Positions 14,978 to 22,225 of a stretch of DNA of 64,000 bases are shown in pieces; within the stretch, counting starts at the first letter, position 1, and each line of letters starts with the position of its first letter. The DNA is from Denitrificimonas halotolerans (GTDB taxonomy: Bacteria > Pseudomonadota > Gammaproteobacteria > Pseudomonadales > Pseudomonadaceae): the NCBI RefSeq assembly GCF_034259425.1, contig NZ_JAXIVU010000014.1:3499-67498 (forward strand), read 5' to 3'. The notes under the pieces were generated by a model that worked only from the letters and a program-made list of their open reading frames with translations, made no database searches and was not told the origin of the DNA. Position numbers and translations under genes: made by a program.

Positions 14978-15946
14978 TTAAGCAACGAGTTGTAAGGCTG
15001 TATCTAGAGCGCGTTGTTTGATCTGAGCACCTTGACCAAACCAAGCTGAGTCCAGGCGGTTGTCATTACTGCGTGCTTGCTTGTGGTGATCAACAAACTC
15101 GGTGACTGCACTAAGTAAGCCCCAGGCTGTACCGCTTGCAGACTCAAGCTCACTACCGCGTCCACGTCCGTCATACAGGTCTTGCACCACGCGTAAGGCT
15201 CTCTCGTTAGGCAGTTTCTCAGGTACAAGCACTTCACCATCCAGCTGGCACATAACGCCCATGAAGTAGCCCATCGCTTCTTTCCAGCGCACCTTACGCT
15301 GAGATAACAAGTTCATCTGGTACTTGAAGTCATCCCATTGCGAGACGGCAATACCGAGATCGCGCTTTACTACATCAGGATTAAACTTGGTGCTGTGCGG
15401 CACCTTGATGGCCATAGGTGCACCGTTGAGCGATACCGTTAAGGTGTTGTTGCATACGACGCGTACTGTTGTAGGCGTGGCTGTAGTGGCTAAAGTGCCA
15501 TCACATGAGGTGGCCAGCAGGATATAACTGTTCACCAAGTCCTTACCCTTGAGCGTGAAGTCTTGACCGGTACGAGCCAGCGCCCAGAACTTACGCCCAC
15601 CTTTAAGCACGCCAGCGGTTTCCAGTTCAAATCCAGATACTTCAGTCAGGTCGCGATAAAACTCGATCACGTCGTTAGGTTGTACGGTTTGATAGCGCTG
15701 CGACACAACAGATAGTGGCATTTTAGTATCGGAGCGATACAGGACCTTTTGTTCAGGGAAGGTGTGGATGCTACCTAGATGGCCAGCTATGTTTGATTTG
15801 AAATGGACTGGGCTTTCTAAAATATCCCAGTCCATACCGGCTTCACGACGCCAGACCTCTAACGGTTGTTTAGGTGACAGTTGATTGCCCAAGCCATGCC
15901 AGGGCGTATCACCAACGTAAGCCATTTGTTCAACTAAATGAGCCAT
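14978..15946 (-). CDS. DUF932/TIGR03299 phage/plasmid-like protein
   Basis: A 322-residue protein of the DUF932 family. Recognisable parts are the opening MAHLVEQMAYVGDTPWHGLG, PLSVVSQRYQTVQPNDVIEFY near residue 75 and the late AWGLLSAVTEFVDHH near residue 270. The family is widespread on phages, plasmids and ICEs, often beside YqaJ, Bet and RadC-like genes as here. Its function is unknown, with only a general link to DNA recombination or replication. AAGGAG lies 9 bases before the ATG at 15946. The length is typical for the family. It is likely the second gene of a minus-strand operon that begins with the small zinc-ribbon protein. Confidence 0.85.
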   Translation of the reverse strand: MAHLVEQMAYVGDTPWHGLGNQLSPKQPLEVWRREAGMDWDILESPVHFKSNIAGHLGSIHTFPEQKVLYRSDTKMPLSVVSQRYQTVQPNDVIEFYRDLTEVSGFELETAGVLKGGRKFWALARTGQDFTLKGKDLVNSYILLATSCDGTLATTATPTTVRVVCNNTLTVSLNGAPMAIKVPHSTKFNPDVVKRDLGIAVSQWDDFKYQMNLLSQRKVRWKEAMGYFMGVMCQLDGEVLVPEKLPNERALRVVQDLYDGRGRGSELESASGTAWGLLSAVTEFVDHHKQARSNDNRLDSAWFGQGAQIKQRALDTALQLVA

Positions 15947-15969
15947 GATGAAAACTCCTTTGTGGATTG

Positions 15970-16287
15970 TTAGTTCAATGCGATTACAGGTGAGAATTTT
16001 TGGAAGCAGCTATGGCATTGATAGTGGGGTAACAGCTTGCTATCAAATTCTTGACCGAAATGTGCTCCTAGTGTCGAGCCGTTTAGGCCGCCTGTAAGGC
16101 CAACTAATATTAAGCTAGCCACTGTGCTGGCAGTAAAAACATAGGGGGAGTGTTTGGGTGAGTTGTTCATTGCTGTGTATACCGCGCTGGCAGCGCCACT
16201 AATTGCGCCAATGCATGAGGCAATAGATGTGCTTGTTTGGGGGCGGCTGACACTTGCTGATGAGCAATAAGGACACTTTACTGACAT
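15970..16287 (-). CDS. Small zinc-ribbon membrane protein
   Basis: A 105-residue protein with CPYC at residues 5-8 and CHSC near 93-96, together forming a split zinc ribbon. Between them lie two hydrophobic stretches (about residues 22-42 and 52-72) rich in Ala/Gly/Ser that could cross the membrane or pack as a glycine-zipper. A ribosome-binding GTAGGAG precedes the ATG. Similar short proteins occur beside DUF932 genes on ICEs, but I know no function. It is the first gene of the minus-strand block running to RadC. About 294 bases without a gene separate it from the integrase stop. Confidence 0.6.
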   Translation of the reverse strand: MSVKCPYCSSASVSRPQTSTSIASCIGAISGAASAVYTAMNNSPKHSPYVFTASTVASLILVGLTGGLNGSTLGAHFGQEFDSKLLPHYQCHSCFQKFSPVIALN

Positions 16288-16581
16288 AGAAAACTCCTAC
16301 TGGATGTGTTGTCAGTTCAGTAATGTATGAGTGAGATTTTTTTGAATCGACTTCGTGTGGTGTTGTATGCGGGATTTTTACGTGGGATTGATGATTCTGA
16401 TAGGGCAGGCTTTAATCGGCAGGGTTGCGGCATTGCAGGGGCAGGTAACACTAATGTAATGCGGAGGTGTTTTAAATAACGAAGCTTAAACTGCAGGAAT
16501 AATCACTGAGTAGGCCGATCCTCAGATGTAGAGTGGATGGCCTTGTCAGGTACATTTGAAGATGCTGAGATCAGCGCCCCA

Positions 16582-17799
16582 TTAGTCGGCTTGTATAATT
16601 GGTGTGAGCTTTTGAGCAAGCTGATTCAGGGCGTCTCTTCTCTCGTCAAAGTAGTCGTGGCGGTTATAAATACCCTCTACCCCTCTGATTTTATGATTCA
16701 GGCAGCGCTCTGCTATATGGCCAGGTACGCCCAGCGAGGCTAGCAGGCTGCGACAGGTGCGGCGTAAATCATGCACAGTAAAATGCTCAAAATCCCCCAT
16801 TTTGTTCTCAGGCTGCACAGCTCGACCTGGCTCTCTGCCGAATAGTTTTGATATAGCTCGATTCAATGTATCCTTGCCCATGTGAGGCATTTTGCTTGAT
16901 CTTCTATTTGGGAAAACGTAAGCGGAATCAAAGGCACGAACTCTGAGCTCGTTTAGCCATTCAATAGATAAGTCGGGTAGTGGGATATCAATAGCTACAC
17001 CAGATTTACTGCGTTCGCTAGGTAAATACCATATCTGCTTATCTAGATCGAACTCACTCCAGGTTGCTTCGGTTAACTCGCCTTTTCTCGCGCCTAGCAA
17101 CACTAAAAGTGCACAGGCTAAGTAGTTATCGCGTGTGAAGCTGTCAGCCTCTTCCCTAAATTTATTAAAAGTGAACTTCAGCTCTTCTATTGTTAAGGCT
17201 CTGTCTCTACTTTTTTCTATGCCGCCGGCATCGTCCACTACAAAAGCACTTGCTGGATTGCCGGGGATTAGGTCTAGTTTGAGTGCGTGGTTAAACAGCT
17301 GCTTGCAGTACAGCAAGGCATCGTTGGCAATTGTTGGGCGGTTGCTTTCTGTGATGTTTCTTAAAATCTGTTTGATATCGCGTCCAGTAACAGCAGCTGG
17401 CTGCATTTGACCTATTACAGGCGCTATATCTTTGGTGTAAACACGGAAAGGCACGTGGTGGTGCTTCAGTCGTTTTATATTGCCTTCATGCCAGTCGGCG
17501 AAAAGATCATCGACGCTGTAAATTGAATCGTATTGAGCTCTTTTCTTTGCAATAAGGGGGTCAAGGCCATCGCGATGATGTTTCATCTTAAGTGCAGCTT
17601 CTATTCTTGCGTCGGCAAGAGATAAGTCTGCAACTCGACCAAGTGTCATCTCTCTGCGTTTTTTATTAGATGTGAAACGTAACATCCAATACGCACTGCC
17701 AACTTTGGGCACTACCAGATAAAGACCACCACCATCGGAAAAGCGGCCAGGCTCCCCCTTAACTTTTGCGTTAACTGATTTACTTGTAAGACTGGCCAT
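16582..17799 (-). CDS. int: DUF4102-type tyrosine integrase of the island
   Basis: A 405-residue P4-type integrase. The N-terminal DUF4102 arm-binding domain (residues about 1-95, DGGGLYLVV and YWMLRFTSNKKRREMTLG) is followed by a core-binding domain and a C-terminal catalytic domain. Visible catalytic residues are Arg in LLGARKGEL, HDLR near residue 345, LNHK near 370 and the nucleophile Tyr in GIYNRHDY near 380. The integrase would insert and excise the island at the adjacent yicC 3' end, 175 bases away. GGAGTGAGCA precedes ATG 17799. Repeats in its promoter (17815-17892) are probably arm-type sites. No mutation is seen, so it may be active. Confidence 0.93.
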   Translation of the reverse strand: MASLTSKSVNAKVKGEPGRFSDGGGLYLVVPKVGSAYWMLRFTSNKKRREMTLGRVADLSLADARIEAALKMKHHRDGLDPLIAKKRAQYDSIYSVDDLFADWHEGNIKRLKHHHVPFRVYTKDIAPVIGQMQPAAVTGRDIKQILRNITESNRPTIANDALLYCKQLFNHALKLDLIPGNPASAFVVDDAGGIEKSRDRALTIEELKFTFNKFREEADSFTRDNYLACALLVLLGARKGELTEATWSEFDLDKQIWYLPSERSKSGVAIDIPLPDLSIEWLNELRVRAFDSAYVFPNRRSSKMPHMGKDTLNRAISKLFGREPGRAVQPENKMGDFEHFTVHDLRRTCRSLLASLGVPGHIAERCLNHKIRGVEGIYNRHDYFDERRDALNQLAQKLTPIIQAD

Positions 17800-17814
17800 T
17801 GCTCACTCCAAAAG

Positions 17815-17892
17815 TACCCACCACTTGTAAGAGAAAGGATACTACCATACCCACCATTATACCCACCACTTGATTGTAGATAGTGGTGGGTA
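17815..17892. repeat. Three direct and one inverted copies of TACCCACCA, probable integrase arm sites
   Basis: TACCCACCACTTG occurs at 17815-17827 and 17860-17872, TACCCACCATT at 17848-17858, and the inverse AGTGGTGGGTA at 17882-17892. The spacing is 33, 12 and 22 bases. The cluster lies between the integrase start and the yicC 3' end, where arm-type integrase or excisionase sites and the integrase promoter are expected. Confidence 0.7.
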
Positions 17893-17974
17893 TGTATGGA
17901 CTGCCATGGACTGTTTTGAAGTTGAAAGCCTTGTATTTGCTGGTTGAAAGGACGGGTATGGACTTGAGTGGATA

Positions 17975-18838
17975 TCATTCGATGTTCTGCACCTGCTCCC
18001 GCATTTGCTCAATTAAAACCTTAATATTGACTGCAGCTTGGGTGGAGCGAGGGTCGATGGCTTTGGAGCCAAGAGTATTGGCTTCGCGATTAAGCTCTTG
18101 CATTAAAAAGTCTAAACGACGGCCAATGGCTCCGCCGGTTTTTAACACGCGGCGTACTTCGTTGACATGTGTTGCAAGGCGGTCCAACTCTTCTGCAACG
18201 TCACTTTTTTGTGCAATCAATACAAGTTCTTGTTCTAAGCGTTGTGGCTCAATTTCAACTTTGAGTTCTTGGCAGCGGACGAGGATTTTTTCTCGCTGTA
18301 TGGCGAGCATCTCTGGTACCAGTTTACGCAATACTTGGGTTTCAGTTTGGATGGCGTCTAAACGCTCATTGATTAAACGCGCCAGATCAGCACCTTCTCG
18401 TGCGCGGCTGTCTTTCAGGTCTTGTAAGGCTGCATGAAAAAGCTCGGTTGCGGCCTGATTGATAGCTTGGCTGTCCACTGATTGAGCGCTCAGTACTCCG
18501 GGCCAAGCTAAAACGTCTAACGGGTTCAGTGGGGCAGGTTGCTGAATCTGTTGAGCAATGTGTTCAGCAGCTTTGATCAGTTGTTGTGCACGCTCTTGGT
18601 CAATTTGCAGTGCGGCCTCGCTGGAAGACTCGGTCAGGCGCAAGGTGCACTCAACCTTACCTCGTGATAAACCGTTACGCAGTGCTTCGCGGACTGTACC
18701 TTCAACTTCGCGTAGGTTATCAGGCAGGCGCAGGTGAGGTTCGAGGTAACGGTGGTTGACTGAGCGTAATTCCCAGCTCAGTGTGCCGTAAGCACCGTTT
18801 TGCTCAACGCGAGCGAACGCGGTCATGCTGTGCACCAT
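17975..18838 (-). CDS. yicC: YicC-family endoribonuclease; 3' end is the island attachment site
   Basis: A 287-residue YicC/YloC protein, a conserved ribonuclease family of bacteria. It opens with MVHSMTAFARVEQ, has the LSWELRSVNHRYLEPHLRLPD region near residue 22 and ends with the conserved GRRLDFLMQELNREANTLGSKA segment near residue 240 plus a tail KVLIEQMREQVQNIE. The gene is full length, so island integration restored or did not disturb the C-terminal codons. It is divergent from rph, a pairing also found in P. aeruginosa. The last 30 or so bases of the gene are the presumed core of the att site, by analogy with yicC-integrating islands. A second in-frame ATG lies 4 codons inside. Confidence 0.93.
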   Translation of the reverse strand: MVHSMTAFARVEQNGAYGTLSWELRSVNHRYLEPHLRLPDNLREVEGTVREALRNGLSRGKVECTLRLTESSSEAALQIDQERAQQLIKAAEHIAQQIQQPAPLNPLDVLAWPGVLSAQSVDSQAINQAATELFHAALQDLKDSRAREGADLARLINERLDAIQTETQVLRKLVPEMLAIQREKILVRCQELKVEIEPQRLEQELVLIAQKSDVAEELDRLATHVNEVRRVLKTGGAIGRRLDFLMQELNREANTLGSKAIDPRSTQAAVNIKVLIEQMREQVQNIE

Positions 18839-18974
18839 GAGGAAACTCCAAATTAAGGGTAAGAATAATGCGCTAATTGTAGCGAATATTTCGTCTGGTT
18901 GTGTTTACAATAAGGATATCAGGGGGATCTCTCCCTATAATGTCTCATCCATTTTTAATGAACAGGAATATTCA

Positions 18975-19700
18975 ATGATTCGTCCTAGTGGTCGCGAACT
19001 CGATCAGCTGCGCCAAGTGCGTATTACCCGTAACTACACTTGCCATGCTGAAGGCTCTGTTTTAGTCGAGTTTGGTAATACTAAAGTGATTTGCACAGTG
19101 AGTGTTGAAAACGGCGTGCCACGTTTTTTGAAAGGCCAAGGCCAAGGTTGGTTAACTGCTGAATACGGGATGCTGCCGCGCGCTACTGGTAGTCGTACCC
19201 GCCGTGAAGCCAGCAGTGGTAAGCAAGGTGGTCGGACTTTAGAGATTCAACGTTTAATAGGTCGTTCTTTACGTGCTGCGTTGGATATGACCAAAATGGG
19301 CGAAAACACTTTATATGTTGACTGTGATGTCATCCAAGCCGATGGTGGTACGCGTACGGCAGCGATTACCGGATCAATGGTGGCCTTGGTTGATGCTTTG
19401 GCGGTGATGGAAGAGCGTAAGCTGTTGAAAAATGGCTCGCCATTGAAGCAAATGATTGCCGCGGTATCTGTGGGTATTTACCAAGATAAGGCTGTGTTAG
19501 ATTTAGATTACCCAGAAGATTCAACCGCTGAAACTGACTTGAACGTGGTGATGACGGATGCAGGTGGTTTTATTGAGGTGCAGGGTACTGCTGAAGGTGC
19601 GCCTTTTGGTTCTGAACAACTGACTGAAATGTTAGCCTTGGCGGAAAAAGGTGTGCAAGAGTTATTCGCTGTGCAGCAGGCTGCATTACAGAGTGAATAG
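18975..19700 (+). CDS. rph: Ribonuclease PH
   Basis: A 241-residue phosphorolytic 3'-5' exoribonuclease that trims tRNA 3' ends. The N-terminus MIRPSGRELDQLR and the later TGSRTRREASSGKQGGRT (RNA/phosphate-binding Arg residues, near residue 77) and DCDVIQADGGTRTAAITGS (near 117) are diagnostic. The start at 18975 is chosen because it matches the family N-terminus and has AGGAA upstream; the open frame to 18825 is non-homologous. Divergent from yicC with about 136 bases between. A DUF4870 gene follows after 29 bases. Confidence 0.96.
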   Translation: MIRPSGRELDQLRQVRITRNYTCHAEGSVLVEFGNTKVICTVSVENGVPRFLKGQGQGWLTAEYGMLPRATGSRTRREASSGKQGGRTLEIQRLIGRSLRAALDMTKMGENTLYVDCDVIQADGGTRTAAITGSMVALVDALAVMEERKLLKNGSPLKQMIAAVSVGIYQDKAVLDLDYPEDSTAETDLNVVMTDAGGFIEVQGTAEGAPFGSEQLTEMLALAEKGVQELFAVQQAALQSE

Positions 19701-19729
19701 CAACTTATAACTATTAAAGGAGGGTGGTA

Positions 19730-20113
19730 ATGGACGAGCCAACGCAAGTACCAGTTACCCCAGAAGAAGCAGAATTGAGCAGCGAAATTAAACAGTGGGC
19801 GATGTTTACTCACCTTGCCGCTTTCGCAGCCTTTTTGATTCCTTTCGGCAATATAATTGGCCCGCTGCTGGTTTGGCAGCTGAAGAAGGATCTCGGTCCT
19901 TATATGGATAAAAATGGTAAGGAAGCAGTCAACTTTCAAATCACTATCGCGATAGTCGCTTTAGTGTGCATGATGTTGCTGTTTGTGGTTGTTGGGGCTG
20001 TACTGTTGCCAGTATTAGGTCTGTACTGGTTGATTTTAACAGTGGTGGCCGGTGTTAAAGCCAATAATGGCCAGGCTTACCGTTATCCATTAACCATTCG
20101 TTTTCTGAAGTAA
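19730..20113 (+). CDS. DUF4870-domain small membrane protein
   Basis: A 127-residue membrane protein of the DUF4870 family. It has an acidic N-terminus (EEAELSSEIKQW), a first helix around residues 27-48 (MFTHLAAFAAFLIPFGNIIGP), the conserved GKEAVNFQITI segment, and a second hydrophobic stretch of two helices (about 74-113). The C-terminus is RYPLTIRFL. Function is unknown. AAAGGAGG lies 7 bases before ATG 19730, which decides the start over a GTG at 19724. The same gene sits between rph and crc in P. aeruginosa. A bidirectional terminator follows. Confidence 0.9.
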   Translation: MDEPTQVPVTPEEAELSSEIKQWAMFTHLAAFAAFLIPFGNIIGPLLVWQLKKDLGPYMDKNGKEAVNFQITIAIVALVCMMLLFVVVGAVLLPVLGLYWLILTVVAGVKANNGQAYRYPLTIRFLK

Positions 20114-20125
20114 AACGGGTTAAGC

Positions 20126-20173
20126 CAGTGTTGAATAACCTCGCTGAGAGATCATTGAGGTTGTTCAACACTG
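20126..20173. terminator. Bidirectional terminator between DUF4870 gene and crc
   Basis: CAGTGTTGAATAACCTC (20126-20142) pairs with GAGGTTGTTCAACACTG (20157-20173) with one mismatch, a 17-position stem. GTGGTTTTAAACG follows on the plus strand. It separates two convergent genes. Confidence 0.8.
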
Positions 20174-20180
20174 CGTGGTT

Positions 20181-20960
20181 TTAAACGCTTAGTACCCAAT
20201 CATAATCAACGCTTAAAGGCGCATGCTGAGAGAAGCGTGGCTGCCTTGACAGTTTGGCACTGCGTACGGTGCGACGTAGGCCCTGTGATAAGACCTGATA
20301 GTCAAAGCGCCAACCCAAATTCAGTAGTTCGGCTTGCTCACTGTCAGCCCACCAACTGAATAAATCGCCTTCGCGACTCACTTCACGTAAAGCATCGATA
20401 TAAGCCATTTCACCGAAAATGCTCTCCATCCAGGCACGCTCTGGTGAGGAGAAACCAATTTCTTGTTGGCAATCACGCCAATGTTTAACGTCTAACTTAT
20501 TGTGTGCAATGTAGGTTGACATGCAATAAATATAGTCGCGGCGTTTACGGCGTTGCTTGTCTAAGTAACGGCCGAAGTCATCCATGAATTTAAATTTTTG
20601 ATTGAGCTCAGCATCGCTTCCACGCCCCGAAGGCATTAGCACGCTTGCAATGCTGACCTTGTCGAAATCCGCCTGAATATAACGGCCATAACGGTCAGAT
20701 GATTCAAAACCCAAACTGAAGATGATGGCTTTCGGTTGTAAGCGCGTGTAAATTGCCACGCCACCTTGTTCGGGCGATTCAGCATCGCAGGCATAGCAAT
20801 AGTAGCCATGCAGTTGCACTTCGGGGGCTTCCATTTCATATGCGCTGGCACGGGTGTCCTGTAGACAGATGACATCCGCATGTTGCGTTTGTAACCAATC
20901 AAATAACCCTTGTTCGATAGCATTGTGAACCCCGTTCACATTGATACTAATAACCCGCAT
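20181..20960 (-). CDS. crc: Catabolite repression control protein Crc
   Basis: A 259-residue protein with the exonuclease III/EEP fold. In pseudomonads Crc works without nuclease activity as a partner of Hfq in translational repression of catabolic mRNAs. The opening MRVISINVNGVHNAIEQGL and the phrase CLQDTRAS near residue 33 match Pseudomonas Crc; active exonuclease III usually has Glu where Asp stands in LQDTR. RFDYQVLSQGLRR and FSQHAPLSVDYDW close the protein. Neighbours rph and pyrE agree with the P. aeruginosa crc locus. The RNAs that titrate Hfq/Crc (CrcZ-type) are not in the window. Confidence 0.95.
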   Translation of the reverse strand: MRVISINVNGVHNAIEQGLFDWLQTQHADVICLQDTRASAYEMEAPEVQLHGYYCYACDAESPEQGGVAIYTRLQPKAIIFSLGFESSDRYGRYIQADFDKVSIASVLMPSGRGSDAELNQKFKFMDDFGRYLDKQRRKRRDYIYCMSTYIAHNKLDVKHWRDCQQEIGFSSPERAWMESIFGEMAYIDALREVSREGDLFSWWADSEQAELLNLGWRFDYQVLSQGLRRTVRSAKLSRQPRFSQHAPLSVDYDWVLSV

Positions 20961-21043
20961 GGATAGCCCCTAGAAAAAAAGTATGTGTATGATACCGAAC
21001 GTATTTAAAATTGGCTAAACCCTAGGTGTTTAAGGACCCATTT

Positions 21044-21685
21044 ATGCAAGCATATCAACGAGAGTTTATTCAGTTCGCCCTTGAGCGCGGAGTGTTGCGC
21101 TTCGGTGAGTTTACCTTGAAGTCAGGACGTGTGAGTCCTTATTTTTTTAATGCGGGGCTGTTTGACTCCGGTTTAGCTTTGGCTAAGTTAGGTCGTTTTT
21201 ATGCGCAGGCCTTGATGGATAGTGGTTTAGAGTACGACGTGGTGTTTGGTCCAGCTTATAAAGGGATTCCTTTGGCCGCGACCACAGCAGTGGCTTTAGC
21301 TGAGCATCACGGGCAGGATAGACCATGGTGTTTTAATCGGAAAGAAGCTAAGGATCATGGTGAAGGCGGTACTTTAGTGGGTGCACCTTTAGCTGGGAAA
21401 GTATTGATCGTTGATGATGTGATCACTGCTGGCACGGCGATTCGTGAGGTGATGCAGATCATTAGCGCCCAAGGTGCGCAAGCAGCGGGAGTGTTGATTG
21501 CACTGGACCGTCAGGAGCGTGGTGCCGGTGAGCTATCGGCGATTCAAGAAGTGGAGCGTGACTTTAAAATGCCAGTCTTAAGCATTGTTTCTTTAGAACA
21601 GGTATTGCAGTTTTTGGCTGAAAGCCCAGAGTTGAAGCAATATTTACCTGCGGTTGAACGTTACCGCGAAGACTACGGTATCTAG
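21044..21685 (+). CDS. pyrE: Orotate phosphoribosyltransferase
   Basis: A 213-residue enzyme of pyrimidine synthesis that joins orotate and PRPP to give OMP. The PRPP-binding loop VLIVDDVITAGTAIRE near residues 118-133, FNRKEAKDHGEGG (catalytic loop with Lys) near 98-110 and FTLKSGRVSPYFFNAG near 20 are all intact. ATG 21044 is chosen: AAGGA lies 7 bases upstream and the protein then has the usual Pseudomonas length. Divergent from crc with 83 bases between. An imperfect GC-rich inverted repeat (21711-21742) may end transcription. Confidence 0.96.
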   Translation: MQAYQREFIQFALERGVLRFGEFTLKSGRVSPYFFNAGLFDSGLALAKLGRFYAQALMDSGLEYDVVFGPAYKGIPLAATTAVALAEHHGQDRPWCFNRKEAKDHGEGGTLVGAPLAGKVLIVDDVITAGTAIREVMQIISAQGAQAAGVLIALDRQERGAGELSAIQEVERDFKMPVLSIVSLEQVLQFLAESPELKQYLPAVERYREDYGI

Positions 21686-22225
21686 CAGGTTTGTGATCTG
21701 AAAGGCAGGGCGCAGGCGCGATGATTGGACGCGCGCCTTGCGTGCTGTGCATATGAATGAAAGTGACTCCAGTCGTCGGCGTGAGTGGGTTGGAGGCTAT
21801 CATTGGTATGTGCTGAAATTTAGGCAAACAGCTGAAAATTGACTATTGTGTAGTAATAAGAGCGACTTTAAACAGTCCGAATGAAGGATTACAGTGTTAT
21901 TTTTGTCTGACAAAATAGCCAGTCAGGAATGGATAAAGGCAGTTTTTGCTACTTTAGAATTGAGACGCAGGGTAAAATGCCGTAGTCTTACCCGTCTTTA
22001 AAGTAAGACAGTTACCTCTTTACGGAAATTTCCGACTTCAGGGAAGCTTTTCTTCCCTTCAATAATAACGATTAGGTAACGTCTTGATGTGCTTAATCGT
22101 AGCATTTGCTACTTATTTGTAGCTATCTTCTTCCCCTAGGGGATGCCCCAATACACAGGTGCTGGTAAAGGTAAGGCCTTGCGGCTTTGACTTGCGCTGA
22201 GCCTGTTAGAGAGTGGAGAGTAGCC
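21686..22225 (+). promoter_or_regulatory. 540-bp gene-free leader before kamA with a series of hairpins
   Basis: No open frame is credible here. From 21985 on there is a chain of inverted repeats: GTCTTAC/GTAAGAC (21985-22009), the palindrome CGGAAATTTCCG (22023-22034), AGGGAAG/CTTCCCT with loop CTTTT (22040-22058), CGATTA/TAATCG (22069-22099), GTAGC/GCTAC (22099-22112) and CCCCTAGGGG (22133-22142). The density suggests a structured 5' leader or a small RNA. It matches no riboswitch class I can identify by eye. Confidence 0.45.

Larger units (their letters stand above)
1..17974. mobile_element. Right part of a genomic island integrated at the 3' end of yicC
   Basis: A tyrosine-recombinase gene (16582-17799) lies directly beside the 3' end of yicC. 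Everything to its left is accessory: type I restriction, IS scars, a sulfur module and phage/ICE-like recombination genes. Core genes in Pseudomonas order begin at yicC. Mobilisable genomic islands of Vibrio and relatives are known to use the 3' end of yicC with a related integrase, so the same target is inferred here. The left end and its att copy lie outside the window. Base composition within the island is patchy (the 2.7-11 kb part is GC-richer), which suggests stepwise assembly. No conjugation genes or oriT were recognised. Confidence 0.75.

Noticed and set aside
16537..16743. 68-codon plus-strand frame at the integrase 3' end
   Set aside because: Mostly antisense to the integrase; no support.
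17815..17892. CRISPR array
   Set aside because: Only three imperfect direct copies of 9-13 bases with uneven short spacing and no cas genes; better explained as integrase sites.
2237..17974. Second copy of the yicC-end att site inside the window
   Set aside because: No repeat of the last yicC bases was found by eye left of the integrase, so the other end is placed outside the window.
17800..17975. tRNA gene as the island attachment site
   Set aside because: No cloverleaf or T-arm consensus was found; the neighbour of the integrase is the yicC 3' end.
21960..22225. Lysine riboswitch upstream of the KamA-type gene
   Set aside because: The conserved lysine riboswitch core could not be found and the gene's substrate is not established.
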